This document shows, piece by piece, positions 45,159 through 57,065 of a stretch of DNA of 64,000 bases. The notes beneath the pieces were generated by a model, which was not told where the DNA came from, searched no databases, and worked only from the letters and a program-made list of their open reading frames with translations. The position numbers and the translations under genes were made by a program. The stretch lies in the NCBI GenBank assembly GCA_012514235.1, contig JAAZAR010000134.1, positions 1 to 64,000 on the forward strand, written 5' to 3'. The stretch comes from Actinomycetota bacterium (GTDB lineage: Bacteria > Actinomycetota > Thermoleophilia > UBA2241). Position 1 is the first letter of the stretch. The number at the start of each line of letters is the position of its first letter.

Positions 45159-46171
45159 CCCTCCGCAGCAGCGCCGAAGTGCGTGCCGCCGATCTCGACC
45201 CATGTACCCAGACCGCGCTCCTTGCAGATCTGGTAGATACGGTGGGCCGACGCCAGGTCCTCGATCGCGATGCCGAGCGACTTGAACAGGGTGACCTCGT
45301 CGGACGACGTGCGGCCGGGAGCCTCACCCGTCAGCACCTCGCCGATCTCCCCGACGACATGCTCGTCGCCGAACCGTCCCTCCTGCCTCGGGATGAGGAA
45401 CTCGCCCGCCTCGCTCAGCAGCGACTCGCGCCGGTCCGCGTACAGCCGCGCTCTGGCGACCAGGTCTGAGTCGAGTTCCCTGGTCGTGGGCGTGTACGCG
45501 CCGACCGCGTTGATGTGCGCTCCCGGCGAGACCCACTCGCCCCGGACGACGGGTTCGGTCGCCGTAGTGACCGTGCAGATGAGATCGGCGCCCGCGACCG
45601 CCTCCTCCGCGGTCGCCACAGCCTCGACCTGCAGGCCGGTGCGACGCGACTCGCGCTCCGCGAAGGCGGTCGCGCTCTCGGCCGGCACGCTGTACACGCG
45701 CACCCGGCGGACGGGCCTGACGGCCCGCATCGCCTGGAGGTGCGTGTGCGCCTGCGTGCCGGCCCCGATGATCGCGAGGTCGCCGGCCTCGGGGTTGGCG
45801 AGCAGATCGGTTACCAGGCCGCTGACGGCAGCCGTGCGGATGGCCGTGATGGAGGTCGCGTCCACGATGGCGCGCAGCAGCCCCCGCTCCGTGTCGAAGA
45901 AGAGCACCACGCCCTGGTGGGTGTCGAACTCCGTCCCGAAGTTGGCCGGGAACGCGGCCACGACCTTCACGCCCACCGCCTCGAAGCCGCCCATGTACGA
46001 GGGCATCAACCCCATGACGGCGTCACCCTGCGGCAGCGCCAGGTAGCTGCGCAGCGGCATGACGACATCACCCAGGGCGAGCATCGTCAGCGCCGTGCGC
46101 ATGGTCGGGATGGCCTCGTCCATGGGGAAGACCTCGGAGACGAGCTTCTGGTCGGCGATCAGGACCTTCAC
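45155..46171 (-). CDS. Ornithine cyclodeaminase / mu-crystallin family
   Basis: VLFFDTERGLLRAIVDATSITAIRTAAVSGLVTDLLANPEAGDLAIIGAGTQAHTHLQAM. Confidence 0.9.
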   Translation of the reverse strand: MKVLIADQKLVSEVFPMDEAIPTMRTALTMLALGDVVMPLRSYLALPQGDAVMGLMPSYMGGFEAVGVKVVAAFPANFGTEFDTHQGVVLFFDTERGLLRAIVDATSITAIRTAAVSGLVTDLLANPEAGDLAIIGAGTQAHTHLQAMRAVRPVRRVRVYSVPAESATAFAERESRRTGLQVEAVATAEEAVAGADLICTVTTATEPVVRGEWVSPGAHINAVGAYTPTTRELDSDLVARARLYADRRESLLSEAGEFLIPRQEGRFGDEHVVGEIGEVLTGEAPGRTSSDEVTLFKSLGIAIEDLASAHRIYQICKERGLGTWVEIGGTHFGAAAEG

Positions 46172-47352
46172 GAGCGGACTCCCTTCGCGTAAGCCTCGGC
46201 GGCCCGCGCCACCGCGTCGCGGTCGAGCTCGACGCCGAGCCCGGATCCCTCGATCGGACCGAGCTTGCCGGCGACCGGATCCAGGGCCGGCGACGCGACG
46301 AGGTCCTCGACGAGCAACTGGTGCATGATCTGGTTGCCGTCGGTGAGGTTCGGCGTGCTGAGACCGAGGTGGTGCTGAGCCGCGTCCGTGATGCCGCTGA
46401 CGCTCTGGCCGTGCAGACAGATCGGGATGCCGGCGGCCTCGGCGATGGCGGCGGCCTTCTTGAAGGCGAGCAGGCCGCCGGCCTCATGCGGCGAGAGACA
46501 GATGGCGTCGCAGGCTCGCTGCCGTACGAAGTCGTAGACGTCGTTCGCCGTCAGGACGGCCTGGTCGGCAGCTATGGGCACGTGCACCGCCTCGCGCACC
46601 TGGCGCAGGGCCGTGACGCTGAGCAGGGTCGTCGGCTGCTCGACCCAGTCGATGTCGCAGGGCTCGAGCGCCCGGATCATGCGGATGGCGTCGGGCACGC
46701 TCCAAGCACAGTTGGGATCCACGCGCAGACGGCGGCCGCCGATGACCTCGCGCACGGCGGCCGTGTTGCGCACGTCCGCCTCGTCGCCGCGGCCGACCTT
46801 GAGATAGATGACGCCGAACCCGGCCGCGGCCAGGTCGCGGGCGTCCTCCACAAGCTCCTCGGTCGTGTCGCCCTGCACGAAGCCGAAGTAGTCGACCTCG
46901 TCGCGGACGGCCCCGCCGAGGAGCCGGTACACCGGCTGGCCGGCGGCCTTGCCGATCGCATCCCACAGCGCCATCTCGAACCCGGCGAGCACGAAGTCCG
47001 CGAACCAGGGCATGTGGTTGAAGGTCCCGAGGTGGCGCGCCTCGTGGACGAGGCGCGCCACATCGTGGATCGGCTGCCCGAGGACGAGCGGCTCGACCAC
47101 GCGGAGCGCGGCGGTCGTGATCTCCGCGGCGAGCGACGACACCGACTCGCCGATCCCGACGATCCCGGCGTCTGTCTCGACCTCCACGAGCACGACGGGG
47201 GAGCCGTGGTCGACACGTCCCGCCCAGTGATAGGGCTCCTTGAACGTGAGGAAGAGCGGCGTGAGACGGAGCCCGGTGATGAGGATGTCGCCGGAGCAGA
47301 GGGATGCTCCCCCGGTGCCCGGCTCGCCGTCTCCTCTGCGGCCGGCATTCAC
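46168..47352 (-). CDS. Enolase-superfamily (mandelate racemase/muconate-lactonizing) enzyme
   Basis: VIYLKVGRGDEADVRNTAAVRE; LRVDPNCAW; IDWVEQP; PIAADQAV; GTG start overlapping ftcD stop. Confidence 0.85.
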   Translation of the reverse strand: MNAGRRGDGEPGTGGASLCSGDILITGLRLTPLFLTFKEPYHWAGRVDHGSPVVLVEVETDAGIVGIGESVSSLAAEITTAALRVVEPLVLGQPIHDVARLVHEARHLGTFNHMPWFADFVLAGFEMALWDAIGKAAGQPVYRLLGGAVRDEVDYFGFVQGDTTEELVEDARDLAAAGFGVIYLKVGRGDEADVRNTAAVREVIGGRRLRVDPNCAWSVPDAIRMIRALEPCDIDWVEQPTTLLSVTALRQVREAVHVPIAADQAVLTANDVYDFVRQRACDAICLSPHEAGGLLAFKKAAAIAEAAGIPICLHGQSVSGITDAAQHHLGLSTPNLTDGNQIMHQLLVEDLVASPALDPVAGKLGPIEGSGLGVELDRDAVARAAEAYAKGVRS

Positions 47353-48251
47353 AGCAGCGTGTCCAGGACCCGGGCTTCCAGGACCTGGTCCCGGGTGAAG
47401 CCAGTCGCGTGCAGGGCCGACTGTGCCAGCCGCACCAGAGCGTCCTGCGGCAGGAGTCCGACCACCTCGCTCTCGCGGATCGCCACGCCTGCCGCGCCGG
47501 CGCGTCGGCCGATGGCCTCGACCACGTCCGCCATCGAGGTCACGCGGTAGTCGGTGAGATTCATGGAGACCTGCACCGCACCGTCGTCGAGCCGCAGGCC
47601 GATCGCCTTGACGCACTTCATGCCGCCGTCCTTCTCGCGGATCTCGACGGCGATGCGCCTGGCGAGGTCGAGGTCGTCGGAGTCGAGGTTCACGTTGAAG
47701 GCGATGAGCGGGAAGCGCGCGCCGATCGCGACCGCTCCCGCGGTCGCGTGCACGCGCGCCTCACCCTCGTCCGGCGTCTTGGCCGGCTGGCTGCCGATGA
47801 CTTCCCGCATCTCCTCGAACCCCTTGCCCCGGATCACCGTCAGGTTCGCGTGCTCGGGCATGCGGGCCGCGTCCTCGTAGAGGAACGCGGGGATCCCCAG
47901 CTCCGCCGCGACGCGCCCGGCCAGCCTGTGCGCCGTCTCGACGCAGACGGGCATCTCCTCGGAACGCAGCGGCACGAACGGGCAGACGTCGGTGGCGCCG
48001 AAGCGCGGGTGCGCGCCCTCGTGCTGGTTCAGGTCGATGAGATCGGCCGCCCTGGCGATGGCGCGGAAGGCGGCCTCTGCGATGGGCTCCTCGTGGCCCA
48101 CGAAGGTGATGACGCAGCGGTTGTGCGTGGGATCGCTCTGCACGTCGAGGAGGCTGACGCCGTCGACGCCGTCGACGGCGGCAGCGATCTGGTCGATCAC
48201 CTCGGGCCGCCGGCCTTCGCTGAAGTTCGGGATGCACTCGATGAGGGTCAC
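47349..48251 (-). CDS. ftcD: Glutamate formimidoyltransferase (no cyclodeaminase domain)
   Basis: LIECIPNFSEGRRPEVIDQIAAAVDGVDGVSLLDVQSDPTHNRCVITFVG; MNLTDYRVT. Confidence 0.93.
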   Translation of the reverse strand: MTLIECIPNFSEGRRPEVIDQIAAAVDGVDGVSLLDVQSDPTHNRCVITFVGHEEPIAEAAFRAIARAADLIDLNQHEGAHPRFGATDVCPFVPLRSEEMPVCVETAHRLAGRVAAELGIPAFLYEDAARMPEHANLTVIRGKGFEEMREVIGSQPAKTPDEGEARVHATAGAVAIGARFPLIAFNVNLDSDDLDLARRIAVEIREKDGGMKCVKAIGLRLDDGAVQVSMNLTDYRVTSMADVVEAIGRRAGAAGVAIRESEVVGLLPQDALVRLAQSALHATGFTRDQVLEARVLDTLL

Positions 48252-48274
48252 GGGCGGGACCTCCGGTCTGCTGG

Positions 48275-49591
48275 TCAGTGAGTGGCGCGCGGCGCGACGG
48301 CCGGTGACACGAGCTGCCGGTCGCGCACGACCACCTCGCCGCCCACGATGACGCCGGCGACGAGATTGACTCCCCAGTGATAGGGCAGCTCCTGGTGCGA
48401 GGCCGCGTCAAGCACGAGCAGGTCGCAGTACTTGCCCGGCTCGAGGCTGCCGATCTCGTGCTGGAGGCCGAGCGCGGCCGCGCCGCCCATGGTGGCGGCG
48501 CGGAGAGCCTCGGCGGGCGTGACGCGGTCCTCCTGGCAGGCGAGCGAGATGGACATCTGCAGGTTCTCGCTGTAGCAGCTGCCGGGGTTGAAGTCGGTGG
48601 CCAGCGCCACCGTCACTCCGGCGGACAGGAGCTCCCGCATCGGCGCGTAGGTGGTGTGGAGCGTGTAGCTCGTGCCGGGCAGCAGGACCGCGACCGTGCC
48701 GGCCTCCTTGAGGAGCGCCACGTCGTCGGGGGTGATGTGGATGAGGTGGTCGGCAGACACGGCGCCGAGCGAGGCGGCAAGAGCCGTCCCTCCGGTGTGC
48801 GCCAGCTCCTCGGCGTGGATCTTGAGCCTGTAGCCGAGCGAGCGGCCGGCCTCCAGGACTCTCCGCGACTGCTCGACGGTGAACGCCCCCTCGTCGCAGA
48901 ACACGTCGACGAACTCGGCCTGACCGGCCAGGGCCGGAAGGATTCGGTCGCACACCAGGCTGATGTACTCGTCCTCGCGGCCGGCGTACTCCTCCGGCGT
49001 CAGGTGCGCCGCGAGGAGCGTGTGCACGCGGCGCACGGGGTGAGCGACCTTGCCGGCGTCGAGCTGCTTGGCCTCGTCCTCGAGCGTGAGCCCATAGCCA
49101 GTCTTGGCCTCAAGGGTCGTCGTGCCGTGGCGCAGGAACGAGTCGAGACGGCGCGCGGCGAGGGCGGCGAGCTGCTCCTCCGTCGCCGCCCTCGTCGCGC
49201 GCACCGTGCTGGTGATGCCGCCGCAGGCCGCCTGGATCTCCAGGTAGGTGGCGCCGGCCAGCCGGGCGCCGTACTCCGCTGCGCGGTCGCCGGCCCAGGT
49301 GAGATGCGTGTGGGCGTCCACGAAGCCCGGGATGACGGCCGCGCCCTCGACGTCGACGACGACCGCGTCGTCGGGTACCTCGAGGGCGTCCGCGATCTCG
49401 GTCTCGGGTCCGGTCCAGACCACCCGCCCTTCCCGGGCGGCGACGGCGCCGTGGGGGATGAGGCCGAGGTCCACCGGCGGACGGTCCTGCCCCGTCGGGC
49501 CGGGTGACGGGGCATCCCCGGCCCCCGGCGCCATCGTCACGACCTCGCTCGCACCTCGCACGAGCACATCACAGCGGATGCTCACTGTCAC
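48275..49591 (-). CDS. hutI: Imidazolonepropionase
   Basis: GFVDAHTHLTWAGDRAAEY; AKTGYGLTLEDE; LKIHAEELAHTGGTALAASLGAVSADHL; ALATDFNPGSCYSENLQM. Confidence 0.95.
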   Translation of the reverse strand: MTVSIRCDVLVRGASEVVTMAPGAGDAPSPGPTGQDRPPVDLGLIPHGAVAAREGRVVWTGPETEIADALEVPDDAVVVDVEGAAVIPGFVDAHTHLTWAGDRAAEYGARLAGATYLEIQAACGGITSTVRATRAATEEQLAALAARRLDSFLRHGTTTLEAKTGYGLTLEDEAKQLDAGKVAHPVRRVHTLLAAHLTPEEYAGREDEYISLVCDRILPALAGQAEFVDVFCDEGAFTVEQSRRVLEAGRSLGYRLKIHAEELAHTGGTALAASLGAVSADHLIHITPDDVALLKEAGTVAVLLPGTSYTLHTTYAPMRELLSAGVTVALATDFNPGSCYSENLQMSISLACQEDRVTPAEALRAATMGGAAALGLQHEIGSLEPGKYCDLLVLDAASHQELPYHWGVNLVAGVIVGGEVVVRDRQLVSPAVAPRATH

Positions 49592-51171
49592 GCTCCCTCG
49601 TCCGATTCGTCCGGAACGGACATATCGTTCAGACCGGTCAGTCCACCGCTGTCCGCCGCCTTCCGCACGATGTCGGCGAACCGGCCGGCAGCCACCGCCT
49701 CGACGGCCGCCTCGAGCTCCGGACCCACGTACCGGTCGCGCTCGAGCATCGGGCTCAGCTCGCGGACCACCGCCCGCCCGGCGCCTGTCCCGGGGCCGGG
49801 CTCCAGCGGGGCGAGCAGGTCAATGGCCTGCGCCGCACAGACCGCCTCGATCGCCAGCACCTTCTGCACGTTGCCGAGCACCATCAGTGCCTTGAGCGCC
49901 GCCGTCATCCCCATGCTCACATGGTCCTCCTGGTCCCCGGAGCTGGGGATGGAGTCGACGCTCGCCGGATGGCACAGCACCTTGTTCTCGCTGACCAGGG
50001 CCGCAGCCGTGTACTGAGCGATCATGTAGCCGTTGTTCAGCCCGCTGTCCGTAGTGAGGAAGGGCGGAAGCTCGCTCAGGGAACTCGTGAGCATCCGGAA
50101 GGTCCGCCGCTCGCTGATGGAGGCGATCTCCGCCAGACTGATCGCCGCAAGGTCGAGAGCGAGCGCGAGCGGCTCCCCGTGGAAGTTGCCGGCCGAGATG
50201 ATCTCGCCCGTGTCCGGGAAGATGAGCGGGTTGTCGGTGACCGCGTCGACCTCGACGCTCACCACGCGCCGCAGCCAGGCGAGCGCGTCGCGGCAGGCGC
50301 CGTGGACCTGCGGGATGCAGCGCAGCGAGTAGGCGTCCTGCACCTTGTCGCAGTTGAGGTGGCTGAGCATGATCGCGCTTCCGTCCGTGGCCCGCCGGAC
50401 GTTCGCGGCCGTCACCACCTGACCCGGGATAGGCCGCAGCGCCTGGATGCGCTCCTGGAACGGACCCACGGAGGCGCGCAGGCCCTCCAGACTCATCGCG
50501 CCGATCAGATCGGCCGAGTCCAGCACCGTCTCTCCGTCGGCGACCAGCATGCAGCCGATCGCCGCCATGAACTGGGTGCCGTTCAGCAGACTGAGGCCCT
50601 CCTTGGCCTCGAGCGTGACGGGCGCGAGCCCGGCGGCCCGCAGGGCGGGCCCGCTCGGCTCGCGCCCCCCGTCCTCCGTCAGCACTTCGCCCTCGCCCAT
50701 CAGCGCCAGCACGAGGTGCGCGGACGGGGCGAGGTCGCCGGACGCGCCCAGTGAGCCTCGCGAGGGGACCCACGGGACCAGATCGGCGTTGATGCACGCG
50801 GCCAGATGCTCCGCCACCGAGAGCCGGACGCCCGAGTGACCCCGAGCCATCGTGTTGAGACGAATCACCATCGCCGCTCGCACCACCTCCCGGGAGAGCG
50901 GCTCCCCCAGGCCCACGGCGTGGCTGCGCACGAGGTTCTCCTGCAGCTCGCGGACCTTGTCCACAGGGATGTGTGTGGTCGCGAGCTGGCCGAACCCCGT
51001 GGTGACGCCGTAGGCGACCTGCTCCCGCGCGATGACGCCGGCGACCACGTCGTGCGCCGCCCGGATGCGCTCGCGGGCAGCGGCGCCGAGGACGACCTCG
51101 GATCCCCCGCGCGCGACCGCGATGGCTTCGTCGATGGTGAGCGGTGCTTCGCCGATGACGACCTGCGTCAT
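49588..51171 (-). CDS. hutH: Histidine ammonia-lyase with canonical MIO ASG
   Basis: YGVTTGFGQLATTHI; GSLGASGDLAPSAHL; QDAYSLRCIPQVHGA; SSGDQEDHVSMG. Confidence 0.96.
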   Translation of the reverse strand: MTQVVIGEAPLTIDEAIAVARGGSEVVLGAAARERIRAAHDVVAGVIAREQVAYGVTTGFGQLATTHIPVDKVRELQENLVRSHAVGLGEPLSREVVRAAMVIRLNTMARGHSGVRLSVAEHLAACINADLVPWVPSRGSLGASGDLAPSAHLVLALMGEGEVLTEDGGREPSGPALRAAGLAPVTLEAKEGLSLLNGTQFMAAIGCMLVADGETVLDSADLIGAMSLEGLRASVGPFQERIQALRPIPGQVVTAANVRRATDGSAIMLSHLNCDKVQDAYSLRCIPQVHGACRDALAWLRRVVSVEVDAVTDNPLIFPDTGEIISAGNFHGEPLALALDLAAISLAEIASISERRTFRMLTSSLSELPPFLTTDSGLNNGYMIAQYTAAALVSENKVLCHPASVDSIPSSGDQEDHVSMGMTAALKALMVLGNVQKVLAIEAVCAAQAIDLLAPLEPGPGTGAGRAVVRELSPMLERDRYVGPELEAAVEAVAAGRFADIVRKAADSGGLTGLNDMSVPDESDEGA

Positions 51172-51207
51172 GTGATCCTTCTCCTGTTGATCGCCTCGAT
51201 CGCCAGT

Positions 51208-51789
51208 CTACGCTGTCTGCGGCGCCGATGAGGTCACCGGCTCGGCCTCCTGGCCCAGCCGCAACCCGAGGCCGAACGCGTGCTCGTTGAGCTCCCTGAA
51301 CCGCTCGGGGACACGGCTCAGGACCGCATCACGCACCGCCTCGACAGGCAGGATGCCGCTGACCGCCGCCAGGGCGCCGAGCGCGACGATGTTTGTCACG
51401 ACCTTCTTGCCGAGCTCGTCTGCAGCGACCGCGGTGAACGGCAACCCGCAGCGGACGACACGGTCGTCGCCCGGATCGAGCTCGACCAGCCCGGAGTCGT
51501 ACACGAGCAGACCTCCGGGTTTCGTGTCCCCTGCGTACTTGTGGTAGGCCGCCTGCGAGAGCACAAGACTCACGTCCGGCGTCTGGACCTCCGGGTAGTC
51601 GATTGGTCCTTCCGAGATGATGACCTCCGCCTTGGAGGCTCCGCCCCGGGCCTCCGGCCCGTAACTCTGCGTCTGGACGACGTGACGACCGAGGGCCGCG
51701 GCGGCCTCAGCGATGATGGCCGCGGCCAGCAGGATGCCTTGCCCTCCCGAGCCGGAACAGCGGATCTCCACGCGCGCGTGCTCAGCCAT
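51208..51789 (-). CDS. korC: 2-oxoacid:ferredoxin oxidoreductase gamma subunit
   Basis: EIRCSGSGGQGILLAAAIIAEAAAALGRHVVQTQSYGPEARGGASKAEVIIS; ends in TAG. Confidence 0.9.
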   Translation of the reverse strand: MAEHARVEIRCSGSGGQGILLAAAIIAEAAAALGRHVVQTQSYGPEARGGASKAEVIISEGPIDYPEVQTPDVSLVLSQAAYHKYAGDTKPGGLLVYDSGLVELDPGDDRVVRCGLPFTAVAADELGKKVVTNIVALGALAAVSGILPVEAVRDAVLSRVPERFRELNEHAFGLGLRLGQEAEPVTSSAPQTA

Positions 51790-52675
51790 GCCTGCCCTCC
51801 GACGCCTTCTCTCTCACCTGTCCGAGCGCCGCGACGAACTCGTCGCGCTCACGATGGTGCAGCAGGCCGACGGGATACCTGTCGCGGACGCGCGTCTCGC
51901 CCTCGTCGAACTGGCTGGCCGGCACAGCATGCTCCTTCTGCGCCCTCAGGAAGGCGGCCGGGTCTGCCGTGAGGTTGAACCGGCCGTAGTAGACCGGGCA
52001 GACCGCCATCGCTTCCACCATGGCGAATCCGGCGTGGGCGATCCCCCCGGCGATGACGTTCACCAGCTGCTGATAACCCCAGGCGGTGCCGCGGGCGACG
52101 TAGGTGGCCCCCGCGGCATGGGCCAGTTCGCACAGATCGAACGCAGGCTCCACGCTGCCGTGGACGCTGGTCGTCGACTTGTCGCCGAGATGCGTGGTCG
52201 GGCTCATCTGCCCGCCCGTCATGCCGTAGATCGAGTTGTTGAACACGAGTGCGGTGAGGTCGATGTTACGCCTCGCCGCATGGATGAAATGGTTGCCGCC
52301 GATGGCGGAGGAGTCGCCGTCGCCCATGGCTACGATGACGTGCAGGGACGGGTCTGCAGCCTTGACCCCCGTCGCCACCGCCAGCGCCCGTCCGTGGGCG
52401 GTGTGGACGGTGGAGTAGTCGAGGTAGGCGCTGATGCGCCCGCTGCAGCCGATCCCGGCCACCACGACCACCCTCTCAGGATCGAGGTCGAGCCCGAGGA
52501 TGGCATCGACGAGGGCCCGGGTGATGGTGCCGTTGGAGCAGCCGGGGCACCAGAGCGTCTTGGCCGAACGCAGATGGGCCCTGATCTGGGACGTGGTGTG
52601 CGGCTTGATGCGCGGCAGCCTGTCGTCGCCGGTAGGCGACGCCTCGAGCCGCTGCTCGTCGACCAGCGCGCTCAT
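51782..52675 (-). CDS. korB: 2-oxoacid:ferredoxin oxidoreductase beta (TPP) subunit
   Basis: TLWCPGCSNGTITRALVDAI; GIGCSGRISAYLDYSTVHTAHGRALAVATGVK; GDGDSSAIGGNHFIHAARRNIDLT. Confidence 0.93.
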   Translation of the reverse strand: MSALVDEQRLEASPTGDDRLPRIKPHTTSQIRAHLRSAKTLWCPGCSNGTITRALVDAILGLDLDPERVVVVAGIGCSGRISAYLDYSTVHTAHGRALAVATGVKAADPSLHVIVAMGDGDSSAIGGNHFIHAARRNIDLTALVFNNSIYGMTGGQMSPTTHLGDKSTTSVHGSVEPAFDLCELAHAAGATYVARGTAWGYQQLVNVIAGGIAHAGFAMVEAMAVCPVYYGRFNLTADPAAFLRAQKEHAVPASQFDEGETRVRDRYPVGLLHHRERDEFVAALGQVREKASEGRHG

Positions 52676-53868
52676 CGCTCCTCCCACTTGTGGTAGTAGA
52701 ACTCCGGCTTGACGAGTTCGAAGATCTCGTCGGGCGTGATGAGCTTGCCATCGACACGCCCGTAGTCCACCACCTTGGCCTTGCCCTTCACGGCGGCCTG
52801 GACCTCCCAGCTCATCTGCTTGATGTTCATCTCGGGCACGATGACCGTGCGTACCTGCTCGGCCATGCGCTCGACTGCGGCGGTGGGGAACGGCCACAGC
52901 GTGATGGGCCGGACGAGGCCCACGCGGACGCCTTGCGCGCGGGCCTCGCGGACCACGGCCATGGCCGAGCGGGCGACGGAGCCGTAGGCGAAGATCGCGA
53001 CCTCGGCGCCGTCCATCTCGACCTCTTCCACGCGGACGATGGCGTCGCGGTGATGGTAGATCTTCTCGCGCAGGTACCGACCGAGATCGGCGGCGGCGGC
53101 CGGGTCGCTCGTGTCGGGCGTCCCGCTCCGCCTGTTGTAGACCAGTCCGGTCACGTGCACCCGGAAGGGCGAGCCCAGCGGCGGGCGCGGCAGGATGTTG
53201 TCCAGCGTGCTGGTGACGGTGTCGTACTCGGCCGGGTCGCAATCGGGCATGCCGCGCTCGGCGATCCGCAGGGCCGCCGGGTCGGGCAACACCACCGCCT
53301 CGCGCATGTGACCGATCAGTGCATCCGACAGCAGGATGACCGGCGTCCGGTACTGCTCACTCAGGTTGAACGCCTCGATGGTGAGCGTGTAGCACTCCTC
53401 GACACTGCTGGGGACGAGGGCGATCACCGAGTGCTCGCCATGGGTGCCCCAGCGAGCCTGCATCACGTCGCCCTGGGCGGGCTCGGTGGGCAATCCCGTG
53501 CTGGGACCGCCGCGCATGACGTCGACGACCACACAGGGGATCTGCGCCATGGTGGCGAACCCGATCATCTCCTGCATGAGACTGAAGCCCGGGCCCGACG
53601 TGGCGGTGAACGCCTTCTGGCCGGCCAGAGACGCGCCGCAGACAGCGGCGATGCTGGCTATCTCGTCCTCCATCTGGATGAACGTCCCCCCGACCTCAGG
53701 CAGTCGCCGGCTGAGCACCTCGGCGATCTCCGTCGACGGCGTGATGGGGTAGCCGGCGAAGAAGCGGGCGCCGGCGGCGATGGCCCCCTCCGCGACCGCC
53801 TCGTTGCCTTGCAGGAGGACGGGCTTGCGCCCCGCGGCCGGCGTCGTCTCGTTCACGACAGTGGCCAT
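52672..53868 (-). CDS. korA: 2-oxoacid:ferredoxin oxidoreductase alpha subunit
   Basis: LLQGNEAVAEGAIAAGARFFAGYPITPSTEIAEVLSRRL; TATSGPGFSLMQEMIGFA. Confidence 0.93.
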   Translation of the reverse strand: MATVVNETTPAAGRKPVLLQGNEAVAEGAIAAGARFFAGYPITPSTEIAEVLSRRLPEVGGTFIQMEDEIASIAAVCGASLAGQKAFTATSGPGFSLMQEMIGFATMAQIPCVVVDVMRGGPSTGLPTEPAQGDVMQARWGTHGEHSVIALVPSSVEECYTLTIEAFNLSEQYRTPVILLSDALIGHMREAVVLPDPAALRIAERGMPDCDPAEYDTVTSTLDNILPRPPLGSPFRVHVTGLVYNRRSGTPDTSDPAAAADLGRYLREKIYHHRDAIVRVEEVEMDGAEVAIFAYGSVARSAMAVVREARAQGVRVGLVRPITLWPFPTAAVERMAEQVRTVIVPEMNIKQMSWEVQAAVKGKAKVVDYGRVDGKLITPDEIFELVKPEFYYHKWEER

Positions 53869-53869
53869 C

Positions 53870-54106
53870 TCATGCCTCCCCGTCATGAGCGGCCGCGGCG
53901 GCCGCCTTGGGCTCGCGGCGCCGGATCTCGATCGCGAAGTCCGGGCAGTGCAGCTCGCAGATGAGGCACTGACTGCACTCGTCCGGTCTCGCGATCACGG
54001 GCTCACCGAGCCCGTCGCGGTCGAACACCTTCTCCGGGCAGAGGTCGATGCAGATGCCGCAGGCCTTGCAGAGACCCAGATCCAGCAGGACCGGTGACGT
54101 GCTCAT
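53870..54106 (-). CDS. korD: 4Fe-4S ferredoxin / 2-oxoacid oxidoreductase delta subunit
   Basis: CKACGICIDLCPEKVF and CSQCLICELHCPDFAI. Confidence 0.9.
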   Translation of the reverse strand: MSTSPVLLDLGLCKACGICIDLCPEKVFDRDGLGEPVIARPDECSQCLICELHCPDFAIEIRRREPKAAAAAAHDGEA

Positions 54107-54122
54107 GGCTTCGTCCGTCCCT

Positions 54123-55799
<1,677 letters not shown>

Positions 55800-55918
55800 G
55801 ATGACGCCTCGCTTCGTGGTGGGTTGCAGTCAGGGCGGCGGCGCTTCCGGCCGCCGCTCGCCTTTCTCCGCCACCAGACTGAGGCAGGTGCATGACCCGT
55901 TCAACCGCGACTGCCGTA

Positions 55919-55953
55919 TGTCCAGAAGACCAGACGCGATTTCCATCTGGACA
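55919..55953. promoter_or_regulatory. Inverted repeat upstream of hutU
   Basis: TGTCCAGA - 19 nt - TCTGGACA. Confidence 0.4.
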
Positions 55954-56084
55954 CACGACGAGGCCAGACTGCTGGACTGCAGCGGGGCGAGGAGACGTCG
56001 GCTGTCTCGGGGCAGCCGCCGATGTCGCCCGGCAGCGCTGCCCGCCGGCGGTCGTTGCCGCCGCCGGACACGCCCCGCCGCGTC

Positions 56085-57065
56085 TCAGACTCTGCCGAGG
56101 ACGAGAGCCAGCAGCGCCATGCGCACGTACATGCCGTACTCCATCTGCCGGAAGTAAGCGGCGCGCGGATCGGCGTCGACCTCTTCCGCGATCTCGTTCA
56201 CGCGCGGCAACGGGTGCATGACGACCAGGTCGTCCTTCGCGCCCCTGAGCGTCTCCGGTGTGATGATGTAGACGCCCTTGACCTGCTCGTACTCTTCGGG
56301 CGTCGAGAAGCGCTCCTGCTGGATACGGGTGACGTACAGCACGTCCGTGTCGGCGATGACCTGGTCGGGCTGTGCACATCGTTCCTGCGGCACGCCGGCA
56401 GCCGCCACCTGGTCCACCACGTCCTGCGGCATCTGCAGACTGTCTGGGGCGACGTAGGTGAGCCTGACGTCGTCGTACAACGCGAGCAGCCGTGCGAGGG
56501 AGTGCACGGTGCGGCCGTTCTTCAGGTCGCCGACCAGCGTCACCGCAAGGCCGTCCAGGTGCCCCAGCTCCTGCCGTATGGTGAACGTGTCGAGCAGCGC
56601 CTGGGTGGGGTGCTCGCCCACGCCGTCCCCGGCGTTCAGCACCGGGATCCCGGCGTTCGCCGCCGCGATGGCGGCCGAGCCGACCGTCGGGTTGCGGATG
56701 ACCATGACGTCGGCGTAGCAGCCCAGCGTGATGGCCGTGTCGGCGATGCTCTCGCCCTTCGCCACCGAGGAGCTCCGGACCTCGTTGATCGGGATGACCT
56801 GGCCGCCCAGACGCTGCATGGCGGCCATGAAGGAACACGACGTGCGCGTCGACGGCTCGTAGAAGATGCTGGCGAGGATCTTGCCGTTGAGGAGGTCGCA
56901 GCCGCCCGTGCGTTGCACGATCTCCTGCATGTCGGCGGCGACGTCGTGGACATGGTCGACGTCTTCTCGCGTGAACTGGCTGACGCTGAGGATGTGGCGG
57001 CCGTACCAGGGCGAGGCCTTGTCGTCGCCCATCGGCAGATGGCCGCTTCCGCTCGTCATACGCAT
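56085..57065 (-). CDS. pyrB: Aspartate carbamoyltransferase-like protein
   Basis: [52 protein letters not shown]. Confidence 0.85.
   Translation of the reverse strand: MRMTSGSGHLPMGDDKASPWYGRHILSVSQFTREDVDHVHDVAADMQEIVQRTGGCDLLNGKILASIFYEPSTRTSCSFMAAMQRLGGQVIPINEVRSSSVAKGESIADTAITLGCYADVMVIRNPTVGSAAIAAANAGIPVLNAGDGVGEHPTQALLDTFTIRQELGHLDGLAVTLVGDLKNGRTVHSLARLLALYDDVRLTYVAPDSLQMPQDVVDQVAAAGVPQERCAQPDQVIADTDVLYVTRIQQERFSTPEEYEQVKGVYIITPETLRGAKDDLVVMHPLPRVNEIAEEVDADPRAAYFRQMEYGMYVRMALLALVLGRV

Noticed and set aside
49630-49645. TCAGACCGGTCAGT palindrome as another TetR operator
   Set aside because: Lies inside the hutH coding sequence and matches only the common GACCGGTC core.
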